Source: Acanthaster planci (taxonomy: Eukaryota > Echinodermata > Asteroidea > Valvatida > Acanthasteridae). From it: 11,306 nt of DNA. This document shows, piece after piece, positions 1-8,782 of this stretch. The DNA lies in the NCBI RefSeq assembly GCF_001949145.1, contig NW_019091579.1, positions 484,118-495,423 of the forward strand. The letters are read 5' to 3'. Position numbers and translations under genes: made by a program. The notes under the pieces were generated by a model. That model saw only the letters and a program-made list of their open reading frames with translations, was not told the origin of the DNA and ran no database searches. Within the stretch, counting starts at the first letter, position 1. Each line of letters opens with the position of its first letter.

Positions 1-2790
1 CCCCCCAAATTGGCTCAAAACATGACATTCCAGTTTCTTTAGGTAGAGCAGCTTCGTATGCTCTTCCCGACAGAAAAACAATAAATAAACATATATTGGA
101 GTGTGCGTGCAGGTTCTTCCCAGAAAAGTTGATGATATTACCCAAATTAGAGCGTTTGAAGCACCAGACTGATTACTCATATTATTCATGATTTATCGGA
201 CCCATGAGAATTCGCTCAATTTTAGGGCTGTGTAACTGAGAGCACGCAGACAGAATCACAGATGCACACTTCAACATAAAGGCTTACAGCCTTAAGAATT
301 ACGAAGACTAATTTTATCTGCAGGGGTTGTTAATAGAGCAAGTTCACCAGTCCAAATGTTTATTTATATCTTTCAGCACCATGATGCGTTACAGAAAGAT
401 GAAATCGAGCTTTCCGTTCGTCACCTTCGACACTATTTTGCAATAATGTCGAAAGCGCTTTTTTTTTCTCCAATTGGACGCTGTACAGTTGGCACACCAG
501 GACAGAGTGTTGATAAAGCAGAATTATGCGGGCCCCAACCTTTTCGACAATTACTACCAGTAATTATTTTTGCACCACTAATCACACGGTATGGAGAGCA
601 TGTTCAAGCCCTATGTTACAGACGAGTCTAGAAGTTGTTAAATCTCTTAACTCACTTGTCTTGATTTAGAGTGGTTCGTTTCTCTTTATATTGCCTGTTC
701 GGGCCAACTTACGTGTTCAATCAAATCGGTGAAATGTGCGAAAAACCTTCCAAAGAGATTATGCTCTTACCTCCTACCTTTAATAAATTCCCCTGTTTCC
801 CTGTGCTATCTCGCTCGAAGGTCTCCGTCAGGAAATGATGTTTCATCTGCAAGGAAGAATACCACTCCTAGGACGATGGGTAAACAATTTCAACGACGTG
901 GGGAACGACAACCGGCAATATAGCATCAGAGCTGCTGTCTGAACAAACACGTCACACGCCATGCACGCGGGAAGAGGCAGAACCTTGTAACTGCTTTAAA
1001 GCCTTGTGGGGGAATTGTTTCTTTCCAAGGCACCCTTCCCTCAGTCCACAAGGACTACAACAGATCTCTTGTGTGGTTCTCAGACTCTGTTACGATTTAA
1101 CAGTCAGCTACATTGGCCAGTTGCACACACCACTGAGAGAAATTCCTCCTTCGTGGGCGTCGCAAAACTAATTTGAACAGGTGAAAGTGGCCTTGCTAAC
1201 GCTGTTACTGGAAAGATTCCAAGTGGGGTGAAGTGTCACAACCAACCACACCGTTTAACCACGCCCCTACTCTGTTGGGCTCCAGAAATTGTCTGGAATT
1301 TTATGCGTTTGGTTTCGTTGTAGTGGTGAAAACTAGAATGGAATTTCTGGCAAGACACCCATATGTGCTCAGATTTTTAAAGGTGCACAGAATATAAATT
1401 AATTCAGGCTTGTGCATGGCATGTGTATATTTTTCCAAATTTCAAGGGAGGAACCTAGTGGGCATGGAATTCCAGGGAGGGGGACATGTGCACCCTCTCC
1501 TATCCCTCCCCATAGTTATACTTTTAGTCCGTAGAATCCAACTTATAAGAAGCTAATTTGATTGTAAGAACTAAGGACATATGTGTAGGTGCATTATCGC
1601 ATGCAATATATTTTATCCATGTTGATCAGTTGGAAGACATTTCACTCATAAGAAGACAGCACAGGTAGGCGTCCAATGCAAGCTAAAGTTAGGCCTGTAC
1701 CAATTTCGGCAACTTATCGCCCAACACAAGCGAAGACGAGAAAACTAAATTTGTTTACAATATGCATCATCCATTGTCAATGAAAACCGCATTTTATGTC
1801 TCTCCCGATTTGGGTTATTGGTTGATATGTTGGAAATCTTGCATAATGTAATAACTTTATCTGTCATGTCATGTGCCTCATTGCACTACACCTCTGATCC
1901 CCCCCAAAAAAATATGCAGGAAATATTTTTAATATGGATCAATGCGTTATCATTATTCAAAGTATGTGATATGTACAGTTAATCAAGAAATGAATAGCGA
2001 ACGAATTGAAAACAAGGACACAAAGAAGTAACTGGTTATCCGTCATGATTTCCATCAGTCAAGCCCATCCACCTACGTCCAACGGACTCCCCCGAGCTAT
2101 ATTTACTAAATATTGGACGTTCTACCATTCTCATTTTCAGAGCTACTGTCTCTAGAAAAGATTTTGTTCGTTCCGTCGTGTATACCCGAAATTTATTACC
2201 GAGATCTAGTACAGACCACGAGACAAATTACTCATCGGAATATTCTGTTACTTTCATTTCACGAGTAGCACAGCTGGATAACACGAAGAGAACGGCTTAA
2301 GTCAGTCCTGACTGTACAACCAAATATTACAAAATACATTTTCTTTGGTATAACTTATACGGTTTTCTTACCTTTTATGGCCAACCGATGTCATGAAGCG
2401 CATTCGAAATTCACGCTGAACACGTCCCTTGGAAGAAAGGGGGATCTTGTCGGATAAAATCTGCAGCGCAGCGCTAGTGATTCAATTTAGTTCAATAAGT
2501 CCACTGGGAGTATTAGAGATGAAAATTAATGGGATAAATGCTACTTGGCAGATTGATAAGGGTTGGAGGCAAACTATTACCGAATCAGCAATAATGTAGG
2601 AGGGTGATTTGTAGCAGATGAAAGCTGAGTGGTTGCCGAATACTCGGAATCTTTTAAGCCGTTTTGGAGGGGGAAATCGGCTGCGTTCTCAATGAAGGGA
2701 TAAAACAGCCGTGAAAGCCGCTCCTCGGTCTTGATAGGAATTGGAATGATTTCTTGCATCCTTAAGCCCTGTCAGTACACGGGGGATCTT
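1..2790. other. Intergenic or intronic sequence with no supported gene
   Basis: All six frames are broken by frequent stops and the few longer frames (at 356-631, 729-923 and 2577-2759 on the minus strand) have no recognisable domain, no coding-like composition and no convincing splice sites. A short splice-acceptor-plus-ORF candidate at 43-84 is treated under findings. A purine-rich stretch (about 1445-1483) followed by a pyrimidine-rich stretch (about 1491-1511) stands out in composition. I see no RNA gene or promoter here. Confidence 0.6.
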
Positions 2791-2797
2791 CGGTGCA

Positions 2798-2820
2798 TTT
2801 CGTCTCGTCAAGAGACGAAA
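2798..2820. repeat. Perfect 9-bp hairpin
   Basis: TTTCGTCTC at 2798-2806 is followed by the five-base spacer GTCAA and the exact reverse complement GAGACGAAA at 2812-2820. Pairing stops at both outer flanks. It lacks the histone-type 3' stem-loop consensus and no gene ends beside it, so its role is unknown and it may be chance. Confidence 0.5.
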
Positions 2821-3386
2821 CCTCCGTTAGTTTTCTCACCTAGTTCATTGTTTGCTTGTTTTTTTTCTCAAAGAGCGGGTTGACGAATGCAACATTTTTT
2901 CTTTATTGGTTAGGGTTTTTCACACTTAAAGGCTTTTTCCCGATTGAGCTGAATTTAAAGGGAAATGCAGTTGGCGTCAGCTTCATCGCGGTCGCTATGC
3001 AATTTTCTGTTTACTCCGGGATTTCGGGTCTGCAGATCCCATCACATTGAGTACCTTGACTGCCACTTCTAGCAACTTACAATTAATCCGCCTCCCAAGT
3101 TGAGGCTAAATTTGTTCAGGGCACATTTCCAACTCGTCAGATAAGAAGTCAAAAGGGTGTGTGTATGTCGCAATGCCCCTGGTCATTGTGCAAAAGAACG
3201 TGATAGAACTTTTCAGTGAGTCGATTTTGGATCGCTTCATGCCAATAAACTAGCCGTGGATTTTTCCAAAGTAGCTCAAGTAATCGACAAAATGTCTGTT
3301 TGCTTTCGAGCGTTGCTCCTCTATCTGAGACGACCTTGTTTCTCAGGCGTGATCTGCATTCTCAAGAAGCTTTCTTTGGCCCTTCG

Positions 3387-3410
3387 GCGACGTTTGAATC
3401 GAAACGTCGC
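3387..3410. repeat. Perfect 9-bp hairpin with GCGACGTTT arms
   Basis: GCGACGTTT at 3387-3395 and AAACGTCGC at 3402-3410 are exact reverse complements around the six-base spacer GAATCG. The spacer itself is nearly self-complementary, so the structure can also be read as a longer interrupted palindrome. It lies inside a stop-free stretch on the plus strand (3256-3486) with no recognisable protein. Function is unknown. Confidence 0.5.
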
Positions 3411-4045
3411 TGCTTTGAAAACAGCAGAATCATTTAAAGAAATAAGTATTATTTACCTTTCTTTTCGTTGGGTATCTTCTTCTTAAAGAGTTGAATATTA
3501 TTGACAATTGACTATTCCAGAACTGTCGTGAGTGAGCATACGGTTACAGGATGCCTTTGAGGTACGCTCCGTGCCCTAATTTCGGCATCACATTTGTGGT
3601 CAGGCTAAAATAAAAATAAATTAAAAACTAGAATTTGCTGACTTTCATTTCTCAATAACTCCTGATATATTTTAAAACAGTTTTTGGCCCTAACAATTCC
3701 TCTCCATCTACGATTTCGCAGAGGTATAAACAACGTTTCATTTTCGCACGGAGTTCTATTGATTTCAAAAGCATGCAAGAATGAATGGACCAACTATTTC
3801 TCCAAAAGATTCCCTTTTTGGCGAATATCTGATTTCATCTTTTTTTTTCTTCAATGAAGAGGTCATCTGATACATCGTCTGCATGAAATGAATCAGCGCC
3901 GAACATCAGAGCATCGGCGCAGTTCAGTGCCATCCCATGAAATGCAGAGCAAATCAGCGCGCCAAAAATACCACCCCTTCAAGGCTTTGCTAAATGACAA
4001 CAAGTCAAAAGGCAAATAAAGTCCATTTCGAGCACCAATGCTTTT

Positions 4046-4055
4046 GTAGGCCTAC
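4046..4055. repeat. GTAGGCCTAC palindrome
   Basis: A perfect 10-bp palindrome. The same word recurs exactly at 11026-11035, and a nine-of-ten match (GTAGGCCTAA) lies at 6012-6021. Its repeated presence is seen directly. That it is a genome-wide over-represented word in some marine invertebrates is my recollection, not something shown here. Confidence 0.5.
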
Positions 4056-4836
4056 GGATGGTCTTCATCCACGTGCCATCTGACTACGAATATTTTGCTT
4101 AGATTTTTCATAGTGCCCGACAGGAGGGGGAAAAAGGCTTTTGCCAATTGTGTGGATGAAAGCGTCAAAACGTTTTTGGATGGAACATCCCGTCTCACTT
4201 CGCCCCCACTGTGGTGACACGAACCGATGAAAGGTTAGCTAATTTGACACTTTGATTTGATTACTTTAAGTGAGTATTTTACTGATCCCTAGGCCCAATT
4301 GCCTCACCAGTAGAGAGGTATACAGCCCGTGGCGCCATCATTATGAGCAAACTGATGACACTCGTCGCGAAAATCAAGTTGACATGTTATGCACTGGTCA
4401 GCTATAGTCAAGGTCAGTGCGGTACCACTTTAAAGGATCCGAAATTTTAATGGTATTCCAAAATGGGCCTAAGCAATCCTGTTAAGAAATATCAAATGAT
4501 AAAGAGGCCGACCAGAATCAACATGGAAATGCTGTTTAGGAAGCATTTCCCTGTCTGAGAATTGTCTCTTATGTCCTTGTGTAGCCAAATTTGAACAAAG
4601 CAAAAGAAAACAGTGCGGTTTACATTAACGAAAAGATTGGAGGTAGCTCACTCCTCCAAAATTGCAGATGACGTGCGTTCTCCTCCTAAAATATACCTAT
4701 ACTTACAATCCTCCGCAATCTGACGTTCATTTTCATTTAAACTTTAACTTGTTTTGTTTAAGGGCATGCCTAACACAAACTTTGCTTTTATGGTGTTGCC
4801 ACCTCTTTTGGCATAAATATGTCTTCTAGACTTGTC

Positions 4837-4850
4837 TTATTATTATTATT
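4837..4850. repeat. Short (ATT)n microsatellite
   Basis: Four and a half tandem ATT units just left of the long-TIR element. Low-complexity and AT-rich, it may be near the insertion target of that element, but no target-site duplication could be read from it. Confidence 0.6.
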
Positions 4851-4890
4851 TCTGCCACGGGAGGAAATAAATGTGTGTGTGAAATGAAAT

Positions 4891-5304
4891 GACTTCGGCT
4901 TGCGCGGCTTCATGCTGGTACCTTGCGTTGCGTGGATGCGTGACTAGGATAAACAGCGCCCTCGATATGTCATCATCATCATTTCATCTCAGGTTGCACT
5001 ACACTAAATACGCTCCCATAGAAAACAGTGCAAAACCGGACCAAAATAGCGCCGCCTGTTGACTCTCGTGAAGAGGTTGGCCTCCGTTTTTTTTACTGGA
5101 AATCAAAAATATGGTCAGAAGATCACTTTTCGTTTCATTTTCATGAGGGTTAGCAACGAAAATCTTTTTATTCGCCTTTCAAGGAAGATACCCCTAAAAC
5201 AACAGTAAAACTAAGCGCAAATTTCTGAATGTAACTGCCCCCCTCTATCCAAAATAGGCCCGCAATATGGGGCTTTTTTTTTTCAAAGAAATACCTCAAA
5301 CTGG
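4891..5304 (+). repeat. Left terminal inverted repeat of the long-TIR element
   Basis: About 414 bp, pairing with 6029-6439 in opposite orientation. Recognisable shared blocks in order are the outer GACTTCGGCTT, a GACTAGGATAAACAGCGCCC block, a CATCATCATC-type tract, a block around 5049-5090 that is essentially identical in both arms (GCCGCCTGTTGACTCTCGTG), and the inner block ending near GAAATACC. Identity drops sharply after about 5300, which marks the inner edge. The outer 150 bp appear more diverged than the middle of the arm. Confidence 0.88.
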
Positions 5305-5683
5305 AAACTGTCAGTCCAAAATTCGGGATTTATAGAAATATTTCTATGATGCCTCCTGATTATGGCATGTCTTATTGTAAAAACCTCATGGGATTACAAA
5401 ATGTTAATGAGCTCGCGCGCAGAAATACAACCATTTGGTGGAGTATACCCTTCAACCCTTATTTCCACCCTGCAAAGTTAACACAGAGGTCCAGTATACG
5501 ACAAGATATGTGTTAAACTGCAAAAATATAATTACAACACGAGTGAAAAGGGGGAATAACCGAGGCATTATCAAATTAATTGGAGAATAGGTGTTCAGTT
5601 GACCGAAACTCGTAAGTTGACGCATGGTTCTTATTACTACCGCTCCGAGTGGAACAAAAGAGGGAGTGCTTTTTTGTACTCAC

Positions 5684-5706
5684 TGATCTCCATACAATGG
5701 AGATCA
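5684..5706. repeat. Perfect 10-bp hairpin in the element core
   Basis: TGATCTCCAT (5684-5693) and ATGGAGATCA (5697-5706) are exact reverse complements separated by only three bases (ACA). It lies between the two long arms of the mobile element and could be the tip structure if the arms pair, or a remnant of an inner repeat. Confidence 0.6.
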
Positions 5707-5935
5707 ATGTACTCATATCACCACATAGGCGCGTAAGTATATGCGATTCGACGCAGAGCACGTTAAGTGCGCATAAATTTATCCGTCACAAAGGCGGATG
5801 CGCCATGATTCGCAGGCTCCCATTGGACGATTGCAGATGTTGCGCGTTAACTTCTGGTACCATGGTTCCACGGCGATCAATGCATGTAACCCTATGTGCA
5901 GTGCATGTTTGCAGTGGGCGTGGTTTCAACTGAAG

Positions 5936-5943
5936 TGACGTCA
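5936..5943. promoter_or_regulatory. Full palindromic CRE (TGACGTCA) inside the element core
   Basis: TGACGTCA is the full consensus site for CREB/ATF bZIP factors, and here it sits in a larger perfect palindrome GTGACGTCAC (5935-5944). A GGGCGTGG box, the type bound by KLF/Sp-like factors, lies just upstream at about 5918-5925. The sequence match is certain. Regulatory use is inference, since an 8-bp site is expected by chance every few tens of kilobases. If active, the element would carry its own inducible control sequence. Confidence 0.35.
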
Positions 5944-6028
5944 CACTTACGAACCGGATTGCGGCGAGTGTGGTCTTTGCACACACACAGAACGCGTGCA
6001 AGAACCCGCTTGTAGGCCTAACCAGATA

Positions 6029-6439
6029 GAAAATTTGGGGTATTTCTTTCATAAAAAGCCCCAAATTGTGGACCTGTTTTGGATAGAGGGGGGCAGTTAC
6101 ATTCAGAAATGAGCGCTTAGTTTTACTGCTGTTTTAGGGGTATCTTCCTTGAAAGGCGAATAAAAAAAGATTTTCGTCGCTAACCCTCATGAAATTGAAA
6201 CGGAAAGTGATCTTATGACCATAATCTTGATTTCCAGTAAAAAAAACGGAGGCCAACCTCTTCACGAGAGTCAACAGGCGGCGCTACTTCGGTCCGATTT
6301 TGCACTGTTTTCTATCTGCTCGTATTTGGTGTAATGCAACCTGTGATGAAGTGATGATGACATATTGGGGGCGCTGTTTATCCTAGTCATGCATCAACGC
6401 AAAGCAACGTAGCAGCACGAAGCCGCGGAAGCCGAAGTC
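6029..6439 (-). repeat. Right terminal inverted repeat of the long-TIR element
   Basis: The reverse complement of 4891-5304, about 411 bp long. The inner edge starts near AAATTTGGGGTATTTC and the outer edge ends at GAAGTC (6439). Differences from the left arm are mostly single substitutions plus a few indels, for example a shorter CATCATCATC tract and an altered T run. This points to an insertion old enough to have accumulated mutations but still easily aligned by eye. Confidence 0.88.
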
Positions 6440-6530
6440 CGTTTTTTTATGCACATAAGGCGTAAACTGGATAGCTTAACTAAAAATATATGGGGCCGGT
6501 CGAGTAGCGTCTGACTTGGGTTGGTAACAT

Positions 6531-6634
6531 GTCATTTTTTGCAAGTCCAATTAGTCAAGTCACAAGTCATTTTTTTGCAAGTCCAATTAGTCAAGCCATA
6601 AGTCATTTTTTGCAAGACCAAGTCAAGTCACAAA
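6531..6634 (+). repeat. Three tandem copies of a ~35-bp AAGTC-rich unit
   Basis: Units start at 6531, 6566 and 6602 (35 and 36 bp apart). Each opens GTCATTTTTTGCAAG and continues through a CCAATTAGTCAAG-type segment, with the third copy shortened to about 33 bp by a deletion. The word AAGTC recurs seven or more times on the plus strand here. It is followed by a related segment, GACTCGAGTCCAAGTGAC, at about 6652-6669. Short arrays of such words can be subterminal transposase-binding repeats of DNA transposons, but no terminus was identified here. Confidence 0.75.
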
Positions 6635-7633
6635 AATAGCAGCTCCAGTCCGACTCGAGTCCAAGTGACATGACTGGAGTCAGCAACTCTGTCTGTTGAA
6701 TAAGACGCGTGCGGTTATGGACAGAACTTTGCACTTGTATTAATTTTAATTGAGAATGTTTGGTTGTCTGAGGGCGCTGTCCTTCTAAGCCAGAAGGTGC
6801 GCAGTTCTCAGAATTAGTTGTTTTCCAATCTGTCTGTAGTTGAGCCATGCAACGGTACATCAAGTCACATCATGCTACATGGTACCTGCTTTTAAATTAG
6901 AAACACCTTATTTGTGACACGCGTTGACAAATCACAGATAAAGATCACTTCAATCATGATCATCAAACTGAGCTTTTTGTGTGGACAATCCCTGTGACAG
7001 TTGGCGGTTACACATACGTGTAGAACAATGGCACTAAAGGGCCACCATATAGCCACAGCCACAGCTCTATGAATGGCACATGCTTATGTACATCTGTAGC
7101 TGATTATTTTAAACGAATGTTTCCCTAACATTCGAGCAAGGTCGTCCCATTTCGTATGCATGTCTTCTCAATGGCTCAATCGATGAATAAATTCAACTAA
7201 ATTAAAAAAAATCGTTCCTTACTTCAGTCAGTATTGAGTGAGTTGAAAGCTCTGGAGCAGCGGTTCTCATGCACACTGGGTACGGGTAAAATCCGATTAA
7301 AAAAATCACGGCAAATTTCTTGTGCAGCGCATAGACGTACGCGTTTGCGTTTTTTGGCACAGAACAAAATGAAGCGCTCATTCACTAATTGTTAAGGTTG
7401 TTTTCGTGTCGGCTTTGTTGGCGTATCTTTCAGAATACAGCCGCAGATATGCAAAGAGCCGTACAAAGTTTCGGGGTTTCCATTGGTTTGTGCACAAAAT
7501 TGGACGTGCCTGCCCCAGCAGACATCACCTTGTACATAAGTCAGCGCTCTAGTTTTATACATAGCTCTATGATGTACATGTAACAAGAATAGTAGACAGT
7601 TTTGGCATCTAGGTTAATTTTTCGTGCTCGTAC

Positions 7634-7645
7634 GCGGATATCCGC
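7634..7645. repeat. Perfect 12-bp palindrome GCGGATATCCGC
   Basis: Exact self-complementarity over 12 bp in a region of otherwise lower GC. A second perfect 12-bp palindrome, TGCAACGTTGCA, follows at 7680-7691, only 34 bp away. Dyads of this kind can be dimeric-protein binding sites, but no factor can be named from the sequence. Confidence 0.45.
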
Positions 7646-7679
7646 ATGATACGACAAGTCTGTGCGTGATGATGCATGC

Positions 7680-7691
7680 TGCAACGTTGCA
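7680..7691. repeat. Perfect 12-bp palindrome TGCAACGTTGCA
   Basis: Exact self-complementarity over 12 bp, immediately left of the AT-rich tandem array and 34 bp right of the palindrome at 7634-7645. Role unknown. Confidence 0.45.
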
Positions 7692-7726
7692 ACATTGGTG
7701 GCGCTGATTTCATTAAAAACAAATTT

Positions 7727-8098
7727 TATGAATATGGAACGAATGTTATAAATATAGAACGAATATAAAACTGTAAAAACGGATCTGAAAATATATAACC
7801 AAACTTGTAGAAATAAATGACCCAGGACAAATAAAAATAAAACCAAATCTAATAAATTTAAGACGAAAACTGTAAATATAGAACAAAAATAAAACTATAT
7901 TAAACGAATCTTAAAATATAGAGCCAAACTTGTGGAAATGTATTATCAAAAACAGGTAAACATAAAACGCAAACCAATAAATATACGACGAAAGTAATAC
8001 ATGTAGAACGAAAATAAAACTTGATGGAACGAATCTGAAAATATAAAACCAAACTTGCTCAAAATTAATGTATCAGCAAAGCTTATAAATCTAAAACC
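7727..8098 (+). repeat. AT-rich tandem array with 124-125 bp period, about three copies
   Basis: Equivalent points occur at 7750 (AAATATAGAAC), 7874 (AAATATAGAAC) and 7999 (ACATGTAGAAC), giving periods of 124 and 125 bp. Shared internal landmarks in order are GAAC-AATAAAAC, CGAATCTGAAAATATA, CCAAACTTG and CCAATAAAT-GACGAAAG. A partial unit precedes the first full copy (from about 7727), and the third copy fades after about 8098. Units differ from one another at perhaps a fifth to a quarter of positions, so the array is old. It is very poor in G on the plus strand and rich in A, a marked strand asymmetry. It encodes nothing believable: the 101-codon minus-strand frame at 7541-7846 is a by-product. 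Confidence 0.8.
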
Positions 8099-8163
8099 TT
8101 AAGAAACTGTTACTGTCCGTCAGCTGTCAGTCATCACATCCGATAGAGGCGATCCAAAAACAT

Positions 8164-8206
8164 GACTTAAGGACTTCTGACTTGCCAAATTCATTTGTGA
8201 CTTGGA
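8164..8206 (-). repeat. Cluster of GACTT words, inverted relative to the 6531-6634 array
   Basis: GACTT occurs at 8164, 8172, 8179 and 8199, ending in GTGACTTGGATTT. Read on the minus strand this is AAGTC-rich sequence (ATCCAAGTCACAAATG), resembling the AAGTCACAA words of 6531-6634 in opposite orientation. Such facing subterminal arrays would fit the two ends of one transposable element of about 1.7 kb, with the 125-bp array inside it. The similarity is in short words only, so this is tentative. Confidence 0.4.
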
Positions 8207-8317
8207 TTTACTCGTACCTCTTCTTTTTTGATATCTCCATTGAATGCTGCTGCATTGGCATTTGGAAGATTTTGCATCTAGGGTAAATGTTCATGTACTG
8301 ACAAGACTCCATTACAC

Positions 8318-8357
8318 GTACATGTATATGTACATGATTATGTCCATATACATGTAC
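8318..8357. repeat. TGTACATG-type simple repeat forming a 13-bp inverted repeat
   Basis: GTACATGTATATG (8318-8330) and CATATACATGTAC (8345-8357) are exact reverse complements separated by 14 bases, and CATGTA words continue on the right to about 8364. Alternating purine-pyrimidine sequence of this kind is self-complementary in many registers. The 74-codon minus-strand frame over it (8208-8432), with its His-Val alternation, is produced by the repeat. Confidence 0.6.
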
Positions 8358-8782
8358 ATGTACATTTAGACAGCAGTTACAGGCTGTATGTGCATGTGGT
8401 GCTTCTACTCTGTCAATATTATTTACAAACAATAAAATTTATGCTAGGTATTATAGGGAATGCCAAAAAATACACAGTCCCACACACTTGTACATTTGTC
8501 CTGGTAGTTGTTATTGCATAAGACTAATTACCGGTAGATATACATGCATGTTCACCACCACGCTTTGTGTAGCAAGTTAGCGCACCACTTGCAACGCATG
8601 ATGTTACACGAGGCTGTCTGAGTGGTTGTGTGCATGTACATCGGTACCAGTTCATGTGGCACATGGCTACGAATGCACGTACCAGAAGAGTTTTACTACT
8701 CGCAGACGTCCTGAGATTTTATAAGTGTTTCTTGCACACCAGGTGCCCACAAAAACTACAGGTACCGGCACCTTGCTCTCAT
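8358..8782. other. Non-coding stretch rich in CATG and GTAC words
   Basis: Contains an AATAAA at 8431-8436 and further ACATGCATG/TGCATGTAC words, but no gene I recognise. The 62-codon frame at 8630-8818 runs into the 19-bp tandem repeat and shows no domain. The AATAAA has no supported gene upstream and is most simply chance. Confidence 0.5.

Larger units (their letters stand above)
2821..4836. other. Intergenic or intronic sequence with no supported gene
   Basis: The reading frames in this stretch (2856-3050, 3256-3486 on plus; 3605-3793 on minus) are short. The first is a hydrophobic run produced by T-rich sequence. None resembles a family I know. The stretch holds one perfect hairpin (3387-3410), one GTAGGCCTAC palindrome (4046-4055) and several homopolymer T runs. 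No gene, RNA gene or mobile-element terminus was recognised. Confidence 0.6.
4891..6439. mobile_element. Non-autonomous DNA transposon with ~410-bp terminal inverted repeats
   Basis: The two ends are long reverse complements of each other. The left end begins GACTTCGGCTTGCGCGGCTT, and the reverse complement of the right end begins GACTTCGGCTTCCGCGGCTT. The match continues inward for about 410 bp with scattered substitutions and small indels. Between the arms lie about 724 bp with no transposase-like reading frame; the overlapping frames at 5649-5933 and 5786-6064 carry no DDE-type or other recognisable motif. This is the structure of a foldback or long-TIR MITE-like element mobilised by a transposase encoded elsewhere. 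The superfamily cannot be assigned because no clean target-site duplication is visible. The true ends may lie up to about 20 bp further out, where ATGTG (4871-4875) faces CACAT (6452-6456). Transcription across it could form a long hairpin. Confidence 0.88.
6635..7726. other. Non-coding stretch, possibly the body of a degraded element
   Basis: The frames at 6603-6863 (minus), 7389-7583 (plus) and 7392-7586 (minus) have no recognisable motif. The first is built from the AAGTC repeats and the other two shadow each other. Two perfect 12-bp palindromes lie close together near the right end (7634-7645 and 7680-7691). No exon or RNA gene was supported. Confidence 0.5.

Noticed and set aside
1445-1511. 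G-run cluster followed by C-runs, considered as a G-quadruplex
   Set aside because: The first G runs are separated by spacers of more than ten bases, so a stable canonical quadruplex is not expected.
2577-2759. 60-codon minus-strand frame with a fairly balanced composition
   Set aside because: No domain recognised and no splice or promoter signals nearby. It could be re-examined with transcript data, but the sequence alone does not support it.
2856-3050. 64-codon plus-strand frame with hydrophobic segments
   Set aside because: Driven by T-rich sequence (many TTT codons), with no start context, splice sites or family similarity.
4351-4372. CTGATGA...GAAA, resembling the hammerhead ribozyme core
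   Set aside because: The ten bases between the two conserved boxes cannot form a proper stem II, and no matching stems I and III were found around it.
5649-6064. Overlapping plus and minus reading frames (94 and 92 codons) in the core of the mobile element
   Set aside because: They shadow each other on opposite strands, show no transposase or other domain, and lack coding-like composition.
6603-6863. 86-codon minus-strand frame
   Set aside because: It starts in unrelated DNA and ends inside the AAGTC tandem repeat, with no motif.
7541-7846. 101-codon minus-strand frame rich in Phe, Leu, Ile and Tyr
   Set aside because: The hydrophobic stretch is the complement of the A-rich 125-bp tandem array, so it is a composition effect and not a membrane protein.
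8208-8432. 74-codon minus-strand frame with alternating His and Val, metal-binding in appearance
   Set aside because: The alternation comes from translating the TGTACATG simple repeat; there is no domain outside it.
8431-8436. AATAAA polyadenylation signal
   Set aside because: No supported gene precedes it on the plus strand, and the hexamer is frequent in AT-rich DNA.
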